DNA of 64,000 bases from Marinomonas communis (lineage in GTDB: Bacteria > Pseudomonadota > Gammaproteobacteria > Pseudomonadales > Marinomonadaceae): positions 708,902 through 772,901 of the forward strand of contig NZ_SNZA01000001.1 in assembly GCF_004363305.1 (NCBI RefSeq), given 5' to 3'. This document shows, piece after piece, positions 53,648 to 63,571 of this stretch. Positions within the stretch are counted from its first letter, which is position 1; every line of letters begins with the position of its first letter. A model generated the notes under the pieces. The model was not told the origin of the DNA. It worked only from the letters and a program-made list of their open reading frames with translations, and made no database searches. The position numbers were made by a program, and so were the translations under genes.

Positions 53648-54502
53648 TTACGCTTCATTCATCGCAAGCGCTTGCTTGTACAAAGCGTTTTTCTTCTCAC
53701 CAGTGATCTCAGCAGCCAATGCTGCCGCTTGTTTTACAGGCAATTCTTTGAGCAATATTTTTAAAATTTTAAGAGCCTCGCTGTTGTCTTCTTCCTGTGC
53801 AGGCAAAGACACCATCATCACGAATTCACCACGAGTTTGGTTGCTATCGTCTTCTAAAATGCGCTTAATTTCGGAAACAGAGCCAGATAAGAACGTCTCA
53901 AATGTTTTAGTTAGTTCGCGTGCCAAGGCCACTTGAGCTTGCTCACCCCAAACCGCTTCTAGGTCTTCTAGACAGTCCAAAATACGATGGGTAGATTCAT
54001 AGAAAACTACGGTACCAAGTGTTGGCGTCCAGCTCGACATCTCGTCACGACGAGATTTACTCTTTGCTGGCAAAAAGCCGACAAAGCTAAAACGGTCCGT
54101 TGGTAATCCTGATGCACACAGTGCGGTAATCAATGCCGATGGGCCAGGAACCGGTACGACTTTATGGCCTTCTTGACGCAAAAAGTTCACCACATGGTAA
54201 CCCGGATCAGAGATCAATGGCGTGCCCGCATCAGAGATCAAGGCCACGTTTTTACCGTCACTTAACAAGGAAGCAATGTAGGACGCCTTATCGCGCTCGT
54301 TGTGGTCATGTAGAGCAAACAGCTTTGTATCGATACCAAAATGATTCATCAAACGTTTGCTATGACGGGTGTCTTCTGCAGCAATAAAGTCAACTTCTTG
54401 TAAAACTCGTTTTGCACGATCCGTAAAATCGTCCAGATTACCGATTGGGGTCGCTACAATGTAGAAGGTTCCTCTCACATCATTATCAGACTGTGTTACC
54501 AT
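53648..54502 (-). CDS. rsmI: 16S rRNA (cytidine(1402)-2'-O)-methyltransferase RsmI
   Basis: SAM-dependent tetrapyrrole-methylase-fold enzyme that modifies C1402 of 16S rRNA. 284 residues. TFYIVATPIGNLDD near the N-terminus, AAEDTRHSKRLMNHF, ALISDAGTPLISDPGY and VPGPSALITALCASGLP are family signatures. It is divergent from lpoA, as is usual in gammaproteobacteria. Confidence 0.95.
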   Translation of the reverse strand: MVTQSDNDVRGTFYIVATPIGNLDDFTDRAKRVLQEVDFIAAEDTRHSKRLMNHFGIDTKLFALHDHNERDKASYIASLLSDGKNVALISDAGTPLISDPGYHVVNFLRQEGHKVVPVPGPSALITALCASGLPTDRFSFVGFLPAKSKSRRDEMSSWTPTLGTVVFYESTHRILDCLEDLEAVWGEQAQVALARELTKTFETFLSGSVSEIKRILEDDSNQTRGEFVMMVSLPAQEEDNSEALKILKILLKELPVKQAAALAAEITGEKKNALYKQALAMNEA

Positions 54503-54537
54503 GATTCCTCTTTAATAGGCTTAAGTATTGCGTGCAT

Positions 54538-56373
54538 ATGAGTTTGTTTAGATCCCGTATCATACCACTTTCCTTCGTGACATTGTCTCTAATTGGTTGT
54601 GGTGCCATTGAAACATCCATGCCTGATCAAGGCTCAACTAAAACCGTTGCTGAGCAGCTAGGGGATTTATCCGATTATCAATATGCGATAGCGCAAGCTC
54701 AGGCACAAAGTTCGCCTCAGGCGGCCGCGCCATTTTACTTTGCTGCAGCGAAAGCACTTTTTTTAGATGAACAGTATCTTGAAGCGAGATCATTGCTAGA
54801 AAGCCACGTTATTTCCATTAGTAACTCAAGCCAGTTTGAAGGCATGCTACTAATGAGTGATATTGCATTGGCATTAGATACACCTTTGCTGGCATTACAG
54901 ATGCTTGGCCAGGCTTCTCAGCTAAATGTGGCACAGCGACTAGAAAACAACACTGAGCTACTACAACATCGTGCGCGCGTGATGGCTTCATTGGATAATT
55001 GGCCCAATGCAGTGAAGGACTACATGCAATTAAGCCTTCAGTTACCTGTGGATGCACAACTAAACAATCAAGAAGACCTTTGGTTTGCAATTCAAAACTT
55101 AACCGACAATGAAGTAACTTATCTTCAGGTGAGTAGCAATTTACCGCTACTAGATGAATGGTTAAACGTTTCTAATATCTTACGTGATCAATCCATGACC
55201 GTTGAACAGCAAGTCCAAGCCTTCAAGCGCTGGCAATCTGCTCATGCAAGCCATCCCGCTGCAATCAATCCGCCACGCGATTTCCAAATAATGGCTTCCT
55301 TAGAAGACCATATGCCGAGCTCTGTTGCGGTATTACTGCCAATGAGTAAAGAATTAAAAGTTGCTTCAGAAGCTATTCTAGACGGTCTTTTGCAACAATA
55401 TTATGCCAACGCTGAAGTGCAGCCAGCTCTACATCTTATTGATACCGATCGTTATGCAAATTTCGCTGATGCCTATGCAGCAGCAAGTTCTACTGGGGCA
55501 GAGACTATTATCGGCCCCTTACGCAAACAGAATGTTAGCCAGCTACCACATTTAGTGACCGACATCCCCACCGTTGCACTGAACCAACTTGAAATTAATA
55601 CCCTGACGCCGAACCTTTACCATTTTTCATTAAATGTTAAAGACGATATTCGTGAGCTCATCGCATTCGCAAAAAAAGAAGGGGCTGAAAACTCTGCCAT
55701 TCTTACAACACAGCCAACTTGGGCACTTCGTCAAGGAGATCAATTTAAAGAGATTGCACAGGAAGAGGATCTGCCTGTTTTAACCTCCCTCTCCTATGAA
55801 GATACTCCGACTGGGCGTGCAAATGCTGTAAAGCAGTTGCTACAAGTAGATGAAAGTGAGGCGCGAATTCGCCGTATACGTCAGTGGACAAATCAAGATA
55901 TCGAATCCACACCTCGTGCCCGCCAAGATTTAGATTACGTGTACTATGTCGGAAAGCTTGAGGATGCAAAGCAGATTCGCCCATTGCTCAACTTTTACTT
56001 TGCTGACGACATTCCAATGCTGGCTTCGCAAACCATTCATGATCGCTCACCCAGCTCAACGACCAAAAACGAGGATATTGAGCGTATTGTGTTCAGTGAG
56101 CTGCCTGCCATCCTAGAACAACAAAGCAGAGGTGGAAGCAGTCAACCTTTAGTCCTACAAAGACTGACAGCATTGGGGAATGACAGTTACTTGATTGCAA
56201 AGCGACTGGCATTATTCACTAATGTTCGGTCTGCTAAAGTATCTGCTAAGACAGGCATTATCACCCTAGACAATAATGGCATGTTCAACCGTCGACCTAA
56301 TGTTGTGACGTATAAGCAAGGAGCGCTTATCGATGCTAAGGAAAGTTATTTCACCCACAAAGAAACAGAGTGA
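54538..56373 (+). CDS. lpoA: Outer-membrane lipoprotein LpoA, PBP1A activator
   Basis: A large lipoprotein that activates the peptidoglycan synthase PBP1A. About 611 residues. Signal with lipobox LSLIGC near residues 19-24. The N-terminal part is TPR-like helices (PFYFAAAKALFLDEQYLEARSLLE). The C-terminal part is a periplasmic-binding-protein fold (VAVLLPMS...YYVGKLEDAKQIRPLLNFYFADDIPMLASQ). It is divergent from rsmI, and its 3' end overlaps yraN by 41 nt. Start chosen at 54538 (MSLFRSRII). Confidence 0.92.
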   Translation: MSLFRSRIIPLSFVTLSLIGCGAIETSMPDQGSTKTVAEQLGDLSDYQYAIAQAQAQSSPQAAAPFYFAAAKALFLDEQYLEARSLLESHVISISNSSQFEGMLLMSDIALALDTPLLALQMLGQASQLNVAQRLENNTELLQHRARVMASLDNWPNAVKDYMQLSLQLPVDAQLNNQEDLWFAIQNLTDNEVTYLQVSSNLPLLDEWLNVSNILRDQSMTVEQQVQAFKRWQSAHASHPAAINPPRDFQIMASLEDHMPSSVAVLLPMSKELKVASEAILDGLLQQYYANAEVQPALHLIDTDRYANFADAYAAASSTGAETIIGPLRKQNVSQLPHLVTDIPTVALNQLEINTLTPNLYHFSLNVKDDIRELIAFAKKEGAENSAILTTQPTWALRQGDQFKEIAQEEDLPVLTSLSYEDTPTGRANAVKQLLQVDESEARIRRIRQWTNQDIESTPRARQDLDYVYYVGKLEDAKQIRPLLNFYFADDIPMLASQTIHDRSPSSTTKNEDIERIVFSELPAILEQQSRGGSSQPLVLQRLTALGNDSYLIAKRLALFTNVRSAKVSAKTGIITLDNNGMFNRRPNVVTYKQGALIDAKESYFTHKETE

Positions 56374-56716
56374 TGGCGCTAAAGCTGAGCGACTCGCAGA
56401 GCAATTCCTCGTTCAGCAAGGCTACCAAGTTATTGATAGAAATGTTCACTGCCGCGCGGGCGAGCTTGATTTGATCATGCGATCCCCTTGCAGGCAGAGC
56501 ATTGTATTTATTGAAGTCAGATACAGAGCTAGCAAAGCACGTGGCAGCGCCAGCGAAACAATTACAAGACAGAAATTTCAGCGCTGTTTAAAATCAGCCG
56601 AATTCTGGTTAATGAAACACAACTTGCAACAAAGCCAATACCAAATAGATGTGATTGCTATAGATGGGGAGCTATCCCAAAGCAACATTCATTGGCTGCA
56701 GGCAGTACAGGTATAA
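56333..56716 (+). CDS. yraN: UPF0102/YraN-family protein
   Basis: A 127-residue protein with a restriction-endonuclease-like core: GAKAERLAEQFLVQQGYQVIDRNVHCRAGELDLIMR and IVFIEVRYR (the E-x-D...E-V-R pattern). The biological role is unknown. It starts inside the last codons of lpoA and lies 10 bp before diaA. Confidence 0.9.
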   Translation: MLRKVISPTKKQSDGAKAERLAEQFLVQQGYQVIDRNVHCRAGELDLIMRSPCRQSIVFIEVRYRASKARGSASETITRQKFQRCLKSAEFWLMKHNLQQSQYQIDVIAIDGELSQSNIHWLQAVQV

Positions 56717-56726
56717 GCAGTTATTT

Positions 56727-57320
56727 ATGGATTATCAAGAAGCGATCTATACGCAATTTGCGCAAAGTTTTGAGTCACAGCAATATGCACTGGAAACCTT
56801 ACCAGCGCATATAGAGCATGCCGCTAAAGTACTATTTAATAGCATTGCGAATGGCGGAAAAGTAGTTGCGGTTGGCAATGGTACTGGTTCGTACATTTCG
56901 CAGTATTTCAGCACATTACTCCTTGATCGAATGGATCGTGAACGCCCAGGCCTACCTGCCGTATCACTCACTAGTAATGGTAATGCCCTACTAGCCATTA
57001 CACACAATGACAGCTATCACGACGTATTCTCGAAACAGATCACTGCGATCGGCAACCCTGGCGACGTATTATTTGTCGTCGCAAACAAAGGCAATACTTC
57101 GCCTATTATTCAAGCTATTCAAGCTGCACATGAGCGTAAAATGAGCATTGTCGCGTTAACAACACCAGACGCTAAAAATGTGTCTGCGCTGACGTCTCAA
57201 GATGATACCGAGATTAAAATCAACTTAACTGGCACATCTCGAGTGCAAGAATGCCAAACAACTGTAGTCCACACATTAGTAGACTTACTTGAACGCCAGT
57301 TGTTTGGCTATGAAGATTAA
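56727..57320 (+). CDS. diaA: DnaA initiator-associating protein DiaA (SIS domain)
   Basis: A 197-residue SIS-fold protein related to GmhA; DiaA tetramers bind DnaA and time replication initiation. GNGTGSYISQYFSTLLLDRMDRERPGLPAVSLTSN and VVANKGNTSPIIQAIQAA form the sugar-isomerase fold. Start at ATG 56727 (MDYQEAIYTQFAQSFESQ), the family N-terminus. Its conserved position after yraN supports DiaA over GmhA. Confidence 0.9.
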   Translation: MDYQEAIYTQFAQSFESQQYALETLPAHIEHAAKVLFNSIANGGKVVAVGNGTGSYISQYFSTLLLDRMDRERPGLPAVSLTSNGNALLAITHNDSYHDVFSKQITAIGNPGDVLFVVANKGNTSPIIQAIQAAHERKMSIVALTTPDAKNVSALTSQDDTEIKINLTGTSRVQECQTTVVHTLVDLLERQLFGYED

Positions 57321-57321
57321 T

Positions 57322-57717
57322 CTACTTCACGACTTTTAACGTGAAACCTTTTTGTGGTGGCTCTGGTGGCGTTGGTTCAGGCTCTGGGGTCACTTCAAAG
57401 GTTTCAGGTGGGAACACCATTCCGTCATTGTTTTCCTTAGCATATAACGCTATCGCTGCTGCCATTGGCACAAAAACCTGCATTGGCTTACCGCTAAAAC
57501 GTGCTTCAAATGACACACCCTGCTTATCAATATGCAGATGCCTTACCGCACTCATACTGATATTCAGGACAATTTGACCATCGTTGACAAACTCTCTTGG
57601 CACCACAGCCCCCTCAAAGTCTGCGTCTACCAATAAATATGGTGTTAAGTCGTTGTCTGCGATCCACTCATATGTCGCATTAAGTAGATATGAACGTTTC
57701 GGAATCATTCTTTGCAC
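57322..57717 (-). CDS. sspB: ClpXP protease specificity-enhancing factor SspB
   Basis: A 131-residue adaptor that tethers ssrA-tagged proteins to ClpXP. The N-terminal substrate-binding domain includes PKRSYLLNATYEWIADNDLTPYLLVD and FVNDGQIVLNISMSAV. A Pro-rich linker (PEPEPTPPEPPQ) leads to the C-terminal ClpX-binding tail GFTLKVVK. It follows sspA after 51 bp with a hairpin between, and converges on diaA. Confidence 0.94.
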   Translation of the reverse strand: MQRMIPKRSYLLNATYEWIADNDLTPYLLVDADFEGAVVPREFVNDGQIVLNISMSAVRHLHIDKQGVSFEARFSGKPMQVFVPMAAAIALYAKENNDGMVFPPETFEVTPEPEPTPPEPPQKGFTLKVVK

Positions 57718-57728
57718 TCCTGAAAATA

Positions 57729-57752
57729 AAAAGGGGCTTTACGCCCCTTTTG
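57729..57752 (-). terminator. Hairpin between sspA and sspB
   Basis: AAGGGGC / GCCCCTT stem followed on the minus strand by TTTATTTTC. It may reduce read-through from sspA to sspB. Confidence 0.7.
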
Positions 57753-57768
57753 AAAACTTGATGTGCCA

Positions 57769-58401
57769 TTAGTCTAGGCGCATTTCCTGCTCTGCTTCTG
57801 ACAGACTTTCTTTGAAAGACTCACGATCAAAAACCAGATCCATATACTTGTATAAGCCCGGCGCTTGCGCTTTTTCGATATCTACGCCCAATACCGGAAG
57901 ACGCCACAAGATCGGAGCCAAGCAACAATCAACGATCGTGAACTCCTCACTCATGAAATATGGCTTCTCTTCGAAGATCGGCGATACACTGATTAAGCTT
58001 TCACGCAGCTCTTTTTGTGCACTTTCAACCGCATCACGATCTTTACTTGTCAAAATCGTGTCGACCAAACCAGCCCAGTCACGCTGAATACGGTACATGT
58101 ACAAACGGCTCTCTGCACGTGCAACAGGGTATACAGGTAACAACGGAGGATGAGGGAAACGCTCATCTAAATACTCCATCATTACATTTGGCTCATACAG
58201 CACCAACTCACGATCAACCAATGCTGGCAACTCATTGTAAGGGTTGATATCTGCCAATTCCTCTGGCTTGTTGAAAGGATCAACATCAATAATATCTACG
58301 GTTACCGCTTTTTCAGCCAAAACGATACGTACGCGATGACTGTAGTGATCTTCTCCATCAGAGAAGAACGTCATTGAAGAGCGCTTTGCAATAACACCCA
58401 T
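57769..58401 (-). CDS. sspA: Stringent starvation protein A
   Basis: A 210-residue GST-fold protein that binds RNA polymerase and supports stress and stationary-phase transcription. The MGVIAKRSSMTFFSDGEDHYSHRVRIVLAEKAV start, YLDERFPHPPLLPVYPVARAESRLYMYRI core and SEAEQEMRLD end match SspA. The PHPP/YPVAR segment is the conserved surface pocket. It lies upstream of sspB and downstream of petC. Confidence 0.95.
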   Translation of the reverse strand: MGVIAKRSSMTFFSDGEDHYSHRVRIVLAEKAVTVDIIDVDPFNKPEELADINPYNELPALVDRELVLYEPNVMMEYLDERFPHPPLLPVYPVARAESRLYMYRIQRDWAGLVDTILTSKDRDAVESAQKELRESLISVSPIFEEKPYFMSEEFTIVDCCLAPILWRLPVLGVDIEKAQAPGLYKYMDLVFDRESFKESLSEAEQEMRLD

Positions 58402-58466
58402 GTATAACCCCTATTCAATAAACAACGAAAACCCCATGAAGGGGTTAACTTAACAAACTACGATGT

Positions 58467-58495
58467 AAATGTCCCTCCTGAAGGAGGGACATTTT
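58467..58495 (-). terminator. Hairpin downstream of petC
   Basis: Perfect arms ATGTCCCTCCT / AGGAGGGACAT with a 2-nt loop, 26 bp past the petC stop. It has no strong U tract on the minus strand, so it may stabilise the transcript rather than terminate it. Confidence 0.6.
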
Positions 58496-58520
58496 GGGCA
58501 AAACAACAATCACTTTGTGT

Positions 58521-59300
58521 TTAGTGAATTTCGCGCCAGTATTCTTTGTTCAAAAGGTATGCAAAGATACCAAATAGAACAATGAATAATAACACTTTTA
58601 TTCCTAAGGATTCAGCCTGTAAACGACTTGGCTCACCCATATACACTAAGAAATTGGTAACATCATAAGCAACTTGATCAAACTCTTCTTCTGAAAGTTG
58701 ACCGGCTGTTTTCTGTACTACGACATTACATTGTTCTTCTGTCAAAATATCGCCGGTAAGTGTATCAAATTTTGGCTTACCATGCTCGTCCATCGCAGGT
58801 GCTTGTGCACAAGTCATATGACGAACCCCTTGCAGGTGTTCTAAAACGTTTGGCATCCCAACACTCGGGAACACTGTATTGTTGACACCCCAAGGACGTG
58901 TTTTATCTTCGTAAAAAGACTTCAAGTAGGTATAAACCCAATCATGACCACGAAGGCGAGCTTCAAGCGTCAAGTCTGGCGGTGTTGCACCAAACCACTC
59001 TTTGGCATCTTTTGCATCCATCGAGTTATCCATTAGATCACCAATTTTCTTGCCCGAAGGCAATAAGTTGGCTTCAAATAAATCCGCTGGAATACCCAAA
59101 TCCGTTGCAGCTCGCTCATATCGCGCATAGCCCATTTCATGACAGCCAGCACAATAGTTTGAGTAAACCTGCATACCTCGTTGCAAAGAAGCTTTGTCGT
59201 GTAAATCTGGCGACATATGCTCCAAGTGAACAGCTGAACCACCTGATGCGAAGGTCATCGCTGAGGCAAATACTAACGCCGCAGTTGCGAAAATCTTTTT
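58521..59300 (-). CDS. petC: Ubiquinol-cytochrome c reductase, cytochrome c1
   Basis: Membrane-anchored cytochrome c1 of the bc1 complex. About 259 residues. Signal peptide (MKKIFATAALVFASAMTFAS), haem motif CAGCH at 51-55, the conserved GATPPDLTLEARLRG segment and a C-terminal anchor helix (LGIKVLLFIVLFGIFAYLL). The start is ATG 59300, 5 bp after petB. Last gene of petABC. Confidence 0.96.
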   Translation of the reverse strand, partial: KKIFATAALVFASAMTFASGGSAVHLEHMSPDLHDKASLQRGMQVYSNYCAGCHEMGYARYERAATDLGIPADLFEANLLPSGKKIGDLMDNSMDAKDAKEWFGATPPDLTLEARLRGHDWVYTYLKSFYEDKTRPWGVNNTVFPSVGMPNVLEHLQGVRHMTCAQAPAMDEHGKPKFDTLTGDILTEEQCNVVVQKTAGQLSEEEFDQVAYDVTNFLVYMGEPSRLQAESLGIKVLLFIVLFGIFAYLLNKEYWREIH

Positions 59301-59305
59301 CATGG

Positions 59306-60541
59306 TTACACCCTCTCCGGCACTGGTTTTGTACTTTCCCACTTGGTATAGAACGGCATCAAGATGAAGTACAAGAAGTAAACCACTGATGCGATCTGTG
59401 CCACTGTTGTTCGACCTTCAGTAGAAGGCAATACACCTAGCACACCCAGCACAACAAAACTGATACAGAAAAGAACTAACGCAACCTTACTCATCCAGCC
59501 TTTGTAGCGCATCGATTTTACTGGACTACGATCTAACCAAGGCAATACAAACAGGATAGCGATTGCACCACCCATCGCCACAACCCCCCAGAATTTCGCA
59601 TCCAAGCCAAACAATGGATATGTCACCGCACGAAGAATCGCGTAGAACGGCGTGAAGTACCAAACTGGCGCAATATGCTCTGGAGTTTTCAGCGGGTTAG
59701 CCGCCTCAAAGTTTGGTTTTTCTAAGAAGTAACCGCCCATCTCAGGAAAGAAGAAAATCACCCCACAGAAGACAAATAGAAACACTGCAACACCCACAAT
59801 ATCGTGCACTGTGTAGTACGGATGGAACGGAATACCATCAAGAGGAATGCCGTTCTCATCTTTGTGCTTCTTAATATCCACACCTTTCGGGTTGTTTGAG
59901 CCCACATGGTGCAGAGCCAATAAATGCAGCACTACCAAGGCCACTAGTACCAACGGCAAAGCAATCACATGAAGTGAGAAGAAGCGGTTTAGCGTGATAC
60001 CTGAAATCAAGTAATCACCACGCACCCACTGCGCCAGATCTGGGCCAATCATTGGGATCGCACTAAACAATGAAATAATTACCTGCGCCCCCCAGTAGGA
60101 CATTTGCCCCCATGGTAATAAGTAGCCCATGAATGCTTCAGCCATTAGAGCCAAGTAGATCGCCATACCAAACAACCAAACGAGCTCGCGTGGCTTCTGG
60201 TAGGATCCGTACAGCAAACCACGGAACATATGCAGATACACAACAACGAAGAACGCAGAAGCGCCAGTTGAGTGCATATAACGAATTAGCCACCCATACT
60301 CCACATCACGCATGATGTATTCAACAGAAGCAAATGCCCCTTCAGCTGATGGGTTATAACTCATGGTCAACCAAACACCGGTTAGTAGCTGATTAACCAA
60401 AACTAGTAGTGACAACACACCAAAAAGATAGAGAACATTTAAGTTTTTAGGTGCGTAGTATTTGCTCATGTGTTTTTCAAACGCTTGCGTAACGGGAAGT
60501 CGCGCATCTACCCAAGCCATGAAATCTTTCATAACAGCCAT
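59306..60541 (-). CDS. petB: Ubiquinol-cytochrome c reductase, cytochrome b
   Basis: Di-haem membrane subunit that oxidises quinol in the bc1 complex. 411 residues with eight helices. Haem-ligand His pairs lie in YMHSTGASAFFVVVYLHMFRG and FSLHVIALPLVLVALVVLHLLALHHVG. The Qo-site motif PEWYFTP appears as PVWYFTP. Its start overlaps the petA stop by 1 nt. Confidence 0.96.
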   Translation of the reverse strand: MAVMKDFMAWVDARLPVTQAFEKHMSKYYAPKNLNVLYLFGVLSLLVLVNQLLTGVWLTMSYNPSAEGAFASVEYIMRDVEYGWLIRYMHSTGASAFFVVVYLHMFRGLLYGSYQKPRELVWLFGMAIYLALMAEAFMGYLLPWGQMSYWGAQVIISLFSAIPMIGPDLAQWVRGDYLISGITLNRFFSLHVIALPLVLVALVVLHLLALHHVGSNNPKGVDIKKHKDENGIPLDGIPFHPYYTVHDIVGVAVFLFVFCGVIFFFPEMGGYFLEKPNFEAANPLKTPEHIAPVWYFTPFYAILRAVTYPLFGLDAKFWGVVAMGGAIAILFVLPWLDRSPVKSMRYKGWMSKVALVLFCISFVVLGVLGVLPSTEGRTTVAQIASVVYFLYFILMPFYTKWESTKPVPERV

Positions 60542-61137
60542 TATGCGTTACCCCCAGCGTCAACACCGACTTCGATAACCGTATCACTAATAAAGCGATG
60601 TGGTGGCACGACTAAGTTAGTCGGTGCCGGCACACCTTTGTATACACGACCAGCAAGGTCAAAGCGTGAACCATGGCATGGGCAGTTGAAGCCCCCTAAC
60701 CACTTATCACCTAAATCTTCAGGAGCAACTTCTGGACGGTAGGTTGGTGAGCAACCTAAGTGAGTACAGATCCCAAGTAGAACTGCAAATTCAGGATTGA
60801 TTGAGCGGAACTCATTTTGAGCATACTCTGGCTGCTGCTCCACTGCAGAGGCTGGATCTGCTAATTGATCACTCAGCTTGGACAGATCGGCTATGTTTTG
60901 CTCAGTTCGACGCACCACCCATACAGGTTGGCCACGCCACTCAACGATCATTTGCTGACCTACTTCTAACTTACTAATATCGGCCTTCACCGGTGCACCA
61001 GCTGCTTTTGCTTTGGCACTTGGATTCCATGAGGCAACAAAAGGCGTTGCAATTCCCACTGCTCCCACCGCTCCTATCGCGCTAGTCGCTCCCAGTAGAA
61101 ATCGACGACGGCCCTTATTTACGCCGCTTTGACTCAT
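60541..61137 (-). CDS. petA: Ubiquinol-cytochrome c reductase, Rieske iron-sulfur subunit
   Basis: Rieske protein of the bc1 complex, about 198 residues. A twin-arginine N-terminus ([34 protein letters not shown]) is an uncleaved Tat anchor. The 2Fe-2S motifs are CTHLGCSP and CPCHGSRFD. The start at 61137 gives the usual RRRFLLG N-terminus. First gene of petABC, which supplies electrons for the cbb3 oxidase encoded earlier. Confidence 0.96.
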   Translation of the reverse strand: MSQSGVNKGRRRFLLGATSAIGAVGAVGIATPFVASWNPSAKAKAAGAPVKADISKLEVGQQMIVEWRGQPVWVVRRTEQNIADLSKLSDQLADPASAVEQQPEYAQNEFRSINPEFAVLLGICTHLGCSPTYRPEVAPEDLGDKWLGGFNCPCHGSRFDLAGRVYKGVPAPTNLVVPPHRFISDTVIEVGVDAGGNA

Positions 61138-61283
61138 TATGGTTCTCTCCCACCAATTTACTGTCAACAAGCCCAAATCCACAAAAATAATAAGGATTTG
61201 AATACTTTAAAGGATGTTATGGGAAAGGTATTTTGGTGACAAGGCAACATTCTTGCACAATCACAAAACACTGATTTGAGACA

Positions 61284-61314
61284 TAAAAAAACGCCTGCGA
61301 ATGCAGGCGTTTTG
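61284..61314 (-). terminator. Rho-independent terminator of rplM-rpsI
   Basis: ACGCCTGC / GCAGGCGT hairpin followed on the minus strand by a seven-T run, 24 bp past rpsI. Confidence 0.93.
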
Positions 61315-61337
61315 AAGAATACGAAGCGTAGTAAAAA

Positions 61338-61730
61338 TTAACGCTTAGAGAATTGTGGACGACGACGTGCTTTACGTAGACCAACTTTCTTACGTTCAAC
61401 CTGACGAGAGTCACGAGTAACGTAACCAGCAGAACGTAGAGTGCGACGTAGTGTCTCGTCGTATTGCATTAGCGCACGAGTAATACCGTGACGGATAGCA
61501 CCGGCCTGACCAGAGATACCACCACCGCTTACAGTAACGTAAACGTCAAATTTTTCAGTTGCTTCAACTAGTTCTAGTGGCTGACGAACAACCATGCAAG
61601 AAGTTTCACGACCGAAGTATTGCTCTAGAGAACGGTTGTTGATAACTAGGTTACCAGAACCTGCCTTTAGGAATACACGAGCAGTAGACGTTTTACGACG
61701 ACCTGTACCGTAGTATTGAGTAGCTGACAT
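61338..61730 (-). CDS. rpsI: 30S ribosomal protein S9
   Basis: 130 residues with the typical [20 protein letters not shown] start, [21 protein letters not shown] core and a basic C-terminal tail ending RPQFSKR, which reaches the tRNA in the P site. It lies 15 bp after rplM. Confidence 0.98.
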   Translation of the reverse strand: MSATQYYGTGRRKTSTARVFLKAGSGNLVINNRSLEQYFGRETSCMVVRQPLELVEATEKFDVYVTVSGGGISGQAGAIRHGITRALMQYDETLRRTLRSAGYVTRDSRQVERKKVGLRKARRRPQFSKR

Positions 61731-61745
61731 AATGATCTTCCCGTA

Positions 61746-62174
61746 TTAGATGTTAAGTTCTTGTGGCTGTTGTGCTGTGTGTGGATGCTCAGCGCCAGCA
61801 TATACTTTCATTTTCTTGTGCATAGCACGGCCTAGAGGGCCTTTTGGAAGCATGCCTTTAACAGCGATTTCAAGAACGCGCTCTGGAGCGTGATCAATCA
61901 ACTTCTCAAAGCTCATAGAACGTAGGCCACCTGGGTAACCAGTGTGACGGTAGTAGTTCTTGTCAGAAGCTTTGTTACCAGTTACACGTACTTTCTCAGC
62001 GTTGATAACAACGATGTAATCACCAGTGTCAACGTGAGGAGTGTATTCTGCTTTATGCTTACCGCGTAGACGGCGAGCAATTTCTGTAGCCAAACGACCA
62101 AGAGTTTTGCCTTCAGCATCAACCACGAACCAGTCGCGGCGTACTTCAGCAGGTTTTGCAGTAAAAGTTTTCAT
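61746..62174 (-). CDS. rplM: 50S ribosomal protein L13
   Basis: 142 residues starting [22 protein letters not shown] at ATG 62174; an in-frame extension to 62192 is not conserved. [18 protein letters not shown] and [20 protein letters not shown] are family motifs. In E. coli L13 autoregulates this operon through its leader; the 150-bp gap upstream could hold such a leader. Confidence 0.98.
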   Translation of the reverse strand: MKTFTAKPAEVRRDWFVVDAEGKTLGRLATEIARRLRGKHKAEYTPHVDTGDYIVVINAEKVRVTGNKASDKNYYRHTGYPGGLRSMSFEKLIDHAPERVLEIAVKGMLPKGPLGRAMHKKMKVYAGAEHPHTAQQPQELNI

Positions 62175-62330
62175 TAAAAAACCCTTTATCATTTACATGC
62201 TGTGCGCATGTCAATACCTATTATTATTGGTTATGCTGTCGGGATACGACTGCATAACTTACACATACTCAAAAATTAGAGCGCGTGAATTATAACCAAA
62301 CCGCACGCAAAACTAAAGCGCTTTTTCTAA

Positions 62331-63440
62331 TTAAGGACGATGCTCTAACATCAAGTATTCTTCGGATTGCATCTCTAGCAATCGACTGACAGTACGGTCA
62401 TATTCAAAAGCTAGACGTGTCCCTTGATAAATGTCTGGGATCGCCACTTCAGCAGAGAAAATAACTTTTACATGTCTGTCGTAGAACTCATCAATTAAGT
62501 TAATAAAGCGACGTGCCATATCGTCACGTGCTGAGTCAAACTGAGGCAAATCTGAAATGATAATAGTGGAGTATAATTTTGCTATTTCAATGTAATCCAC
62601 TTGGCTTCGTGGACCATCACAAAGCGCTTTAATATCAAACCATGCAACATCTTCATAGCTACGTAACAATGGGATAGAACGACCTTCAATCTCAACCGCC
62701 CCACCTTCATTCACCGCATCACGGTTCACAACTAGGCTCGAGAAACGCTCAGAGATAGCGTCCGCAGCATCTTGGTTCAACGGAAAATGATACAACTTGG
62801 CTTGCTTTAATGTACGAAGACGATAATCAACACCACCATCTACATTCATCACCTTAGTATGTTTGTTAACTAAATCAATCGCTGGCAAGAAACGTGCGCG
62901 CTGTAAGCCGTTCTTATACAAGCCATCTGGCTCGATATTTGACGTCGCCACCAAAACCGTTCCATTGATAAATAGCTGCTCTAGCAAGCCTGCCAAAATC
63001 ATCGCATCCGTAATATCCGTCACAAAAAACTCATCAAAACACAACACCTGAGCTTTCTCTGAGATTTGCTTACCTACAATTTCAAGAGGGTTTTTTGTAT
63101 CGTGCAGTTTACGAAGTTCTTGATGCACCATTTGCATGAAACGGTGGAAGTGCAAACGCAATTTGCGTTCAATAGGCAAACATTCGAAAAACGTATCCAT
63201 TAAATACGTCTTACCACGCCCTACGCCACCCCAGAAGTACAAACCTTGCTCAACCTGGATCTCTGGCTTTTTCTTTTTCAGAAAACCAAACAGAGACTTC
63301 TGCGCCTTAGGGGGCTGTTCACCTCTTGCCACAATCCTGTCGAACAAATCTTGCAAAGCTTGGACAGCTTCTTCCTGTGCAGGGTCATAGTTAAAATCTG
63401 GACGTTTAAGATCTTCCTGGTATTTCGATAGCGGGGTCAT
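62331..63440 (-). CDS. zapE: Cell-division AAA-type ATPase ZapE (AFG1 family)
   Basis: About 369 residues. Walker A is YFWGGVGRGKTYLMD and Walker B is VLCFDEFFVTDI; the LHFHRFMQMVH segment is typical of AFG1 proteins. E. coli ZapE binds FtsZ under low oxygen or heat. Start at ATG 63440 (MTPLSKYQEDLKRPDF), since the upstream in-frame piece is not family-like. It is divergent from zapG/yhcB across about 130 bp. Confidence 0.93.
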   Translation of the reverse strand: MTPLSKYQEDLKRPDFNYDPAQEEAVQALQDLFDRIVARGEQPPKAQKSLFGFLKKKKPEIQVEQGLYFWGGVGRGKTYLMDTFFECLPIERKLRLHFHRFMQMVHQELRKLHDTKNPLEIVGKQISEKAQVLCFDEFFVTDITDAMILAGLLEQLFINGTVLVATSNIEPDGLYKNGLQRARFLPAIDLVNKHTKVMNVDGGVDYRLRTLKQAKLYHFPLNQDAADAISERFSSLVVNRDAVNEGGAVEIEGRSIPLLRSYEDVAWFDIKALCDGPRSQVDYIEIAKLYSTIIISDLPQFDSARDDMARRFINLIDEFYDRHVKVIFSAEVAIPDIYQGTRLAFEYDRTVSRLLEMQSEEYLMLEHRP

Positions 63441-63571
63441 TGTTTGCGTATACACCATTGCGTGAGAGATTGTCGCTATATTACCAAATAGATACAGAAA
63501 CCTCACTATTCCCTATATTTCCCATGGTGTATTTCCGCTATAATTTAATAAGTTGTTTTTGGGAGTAAACC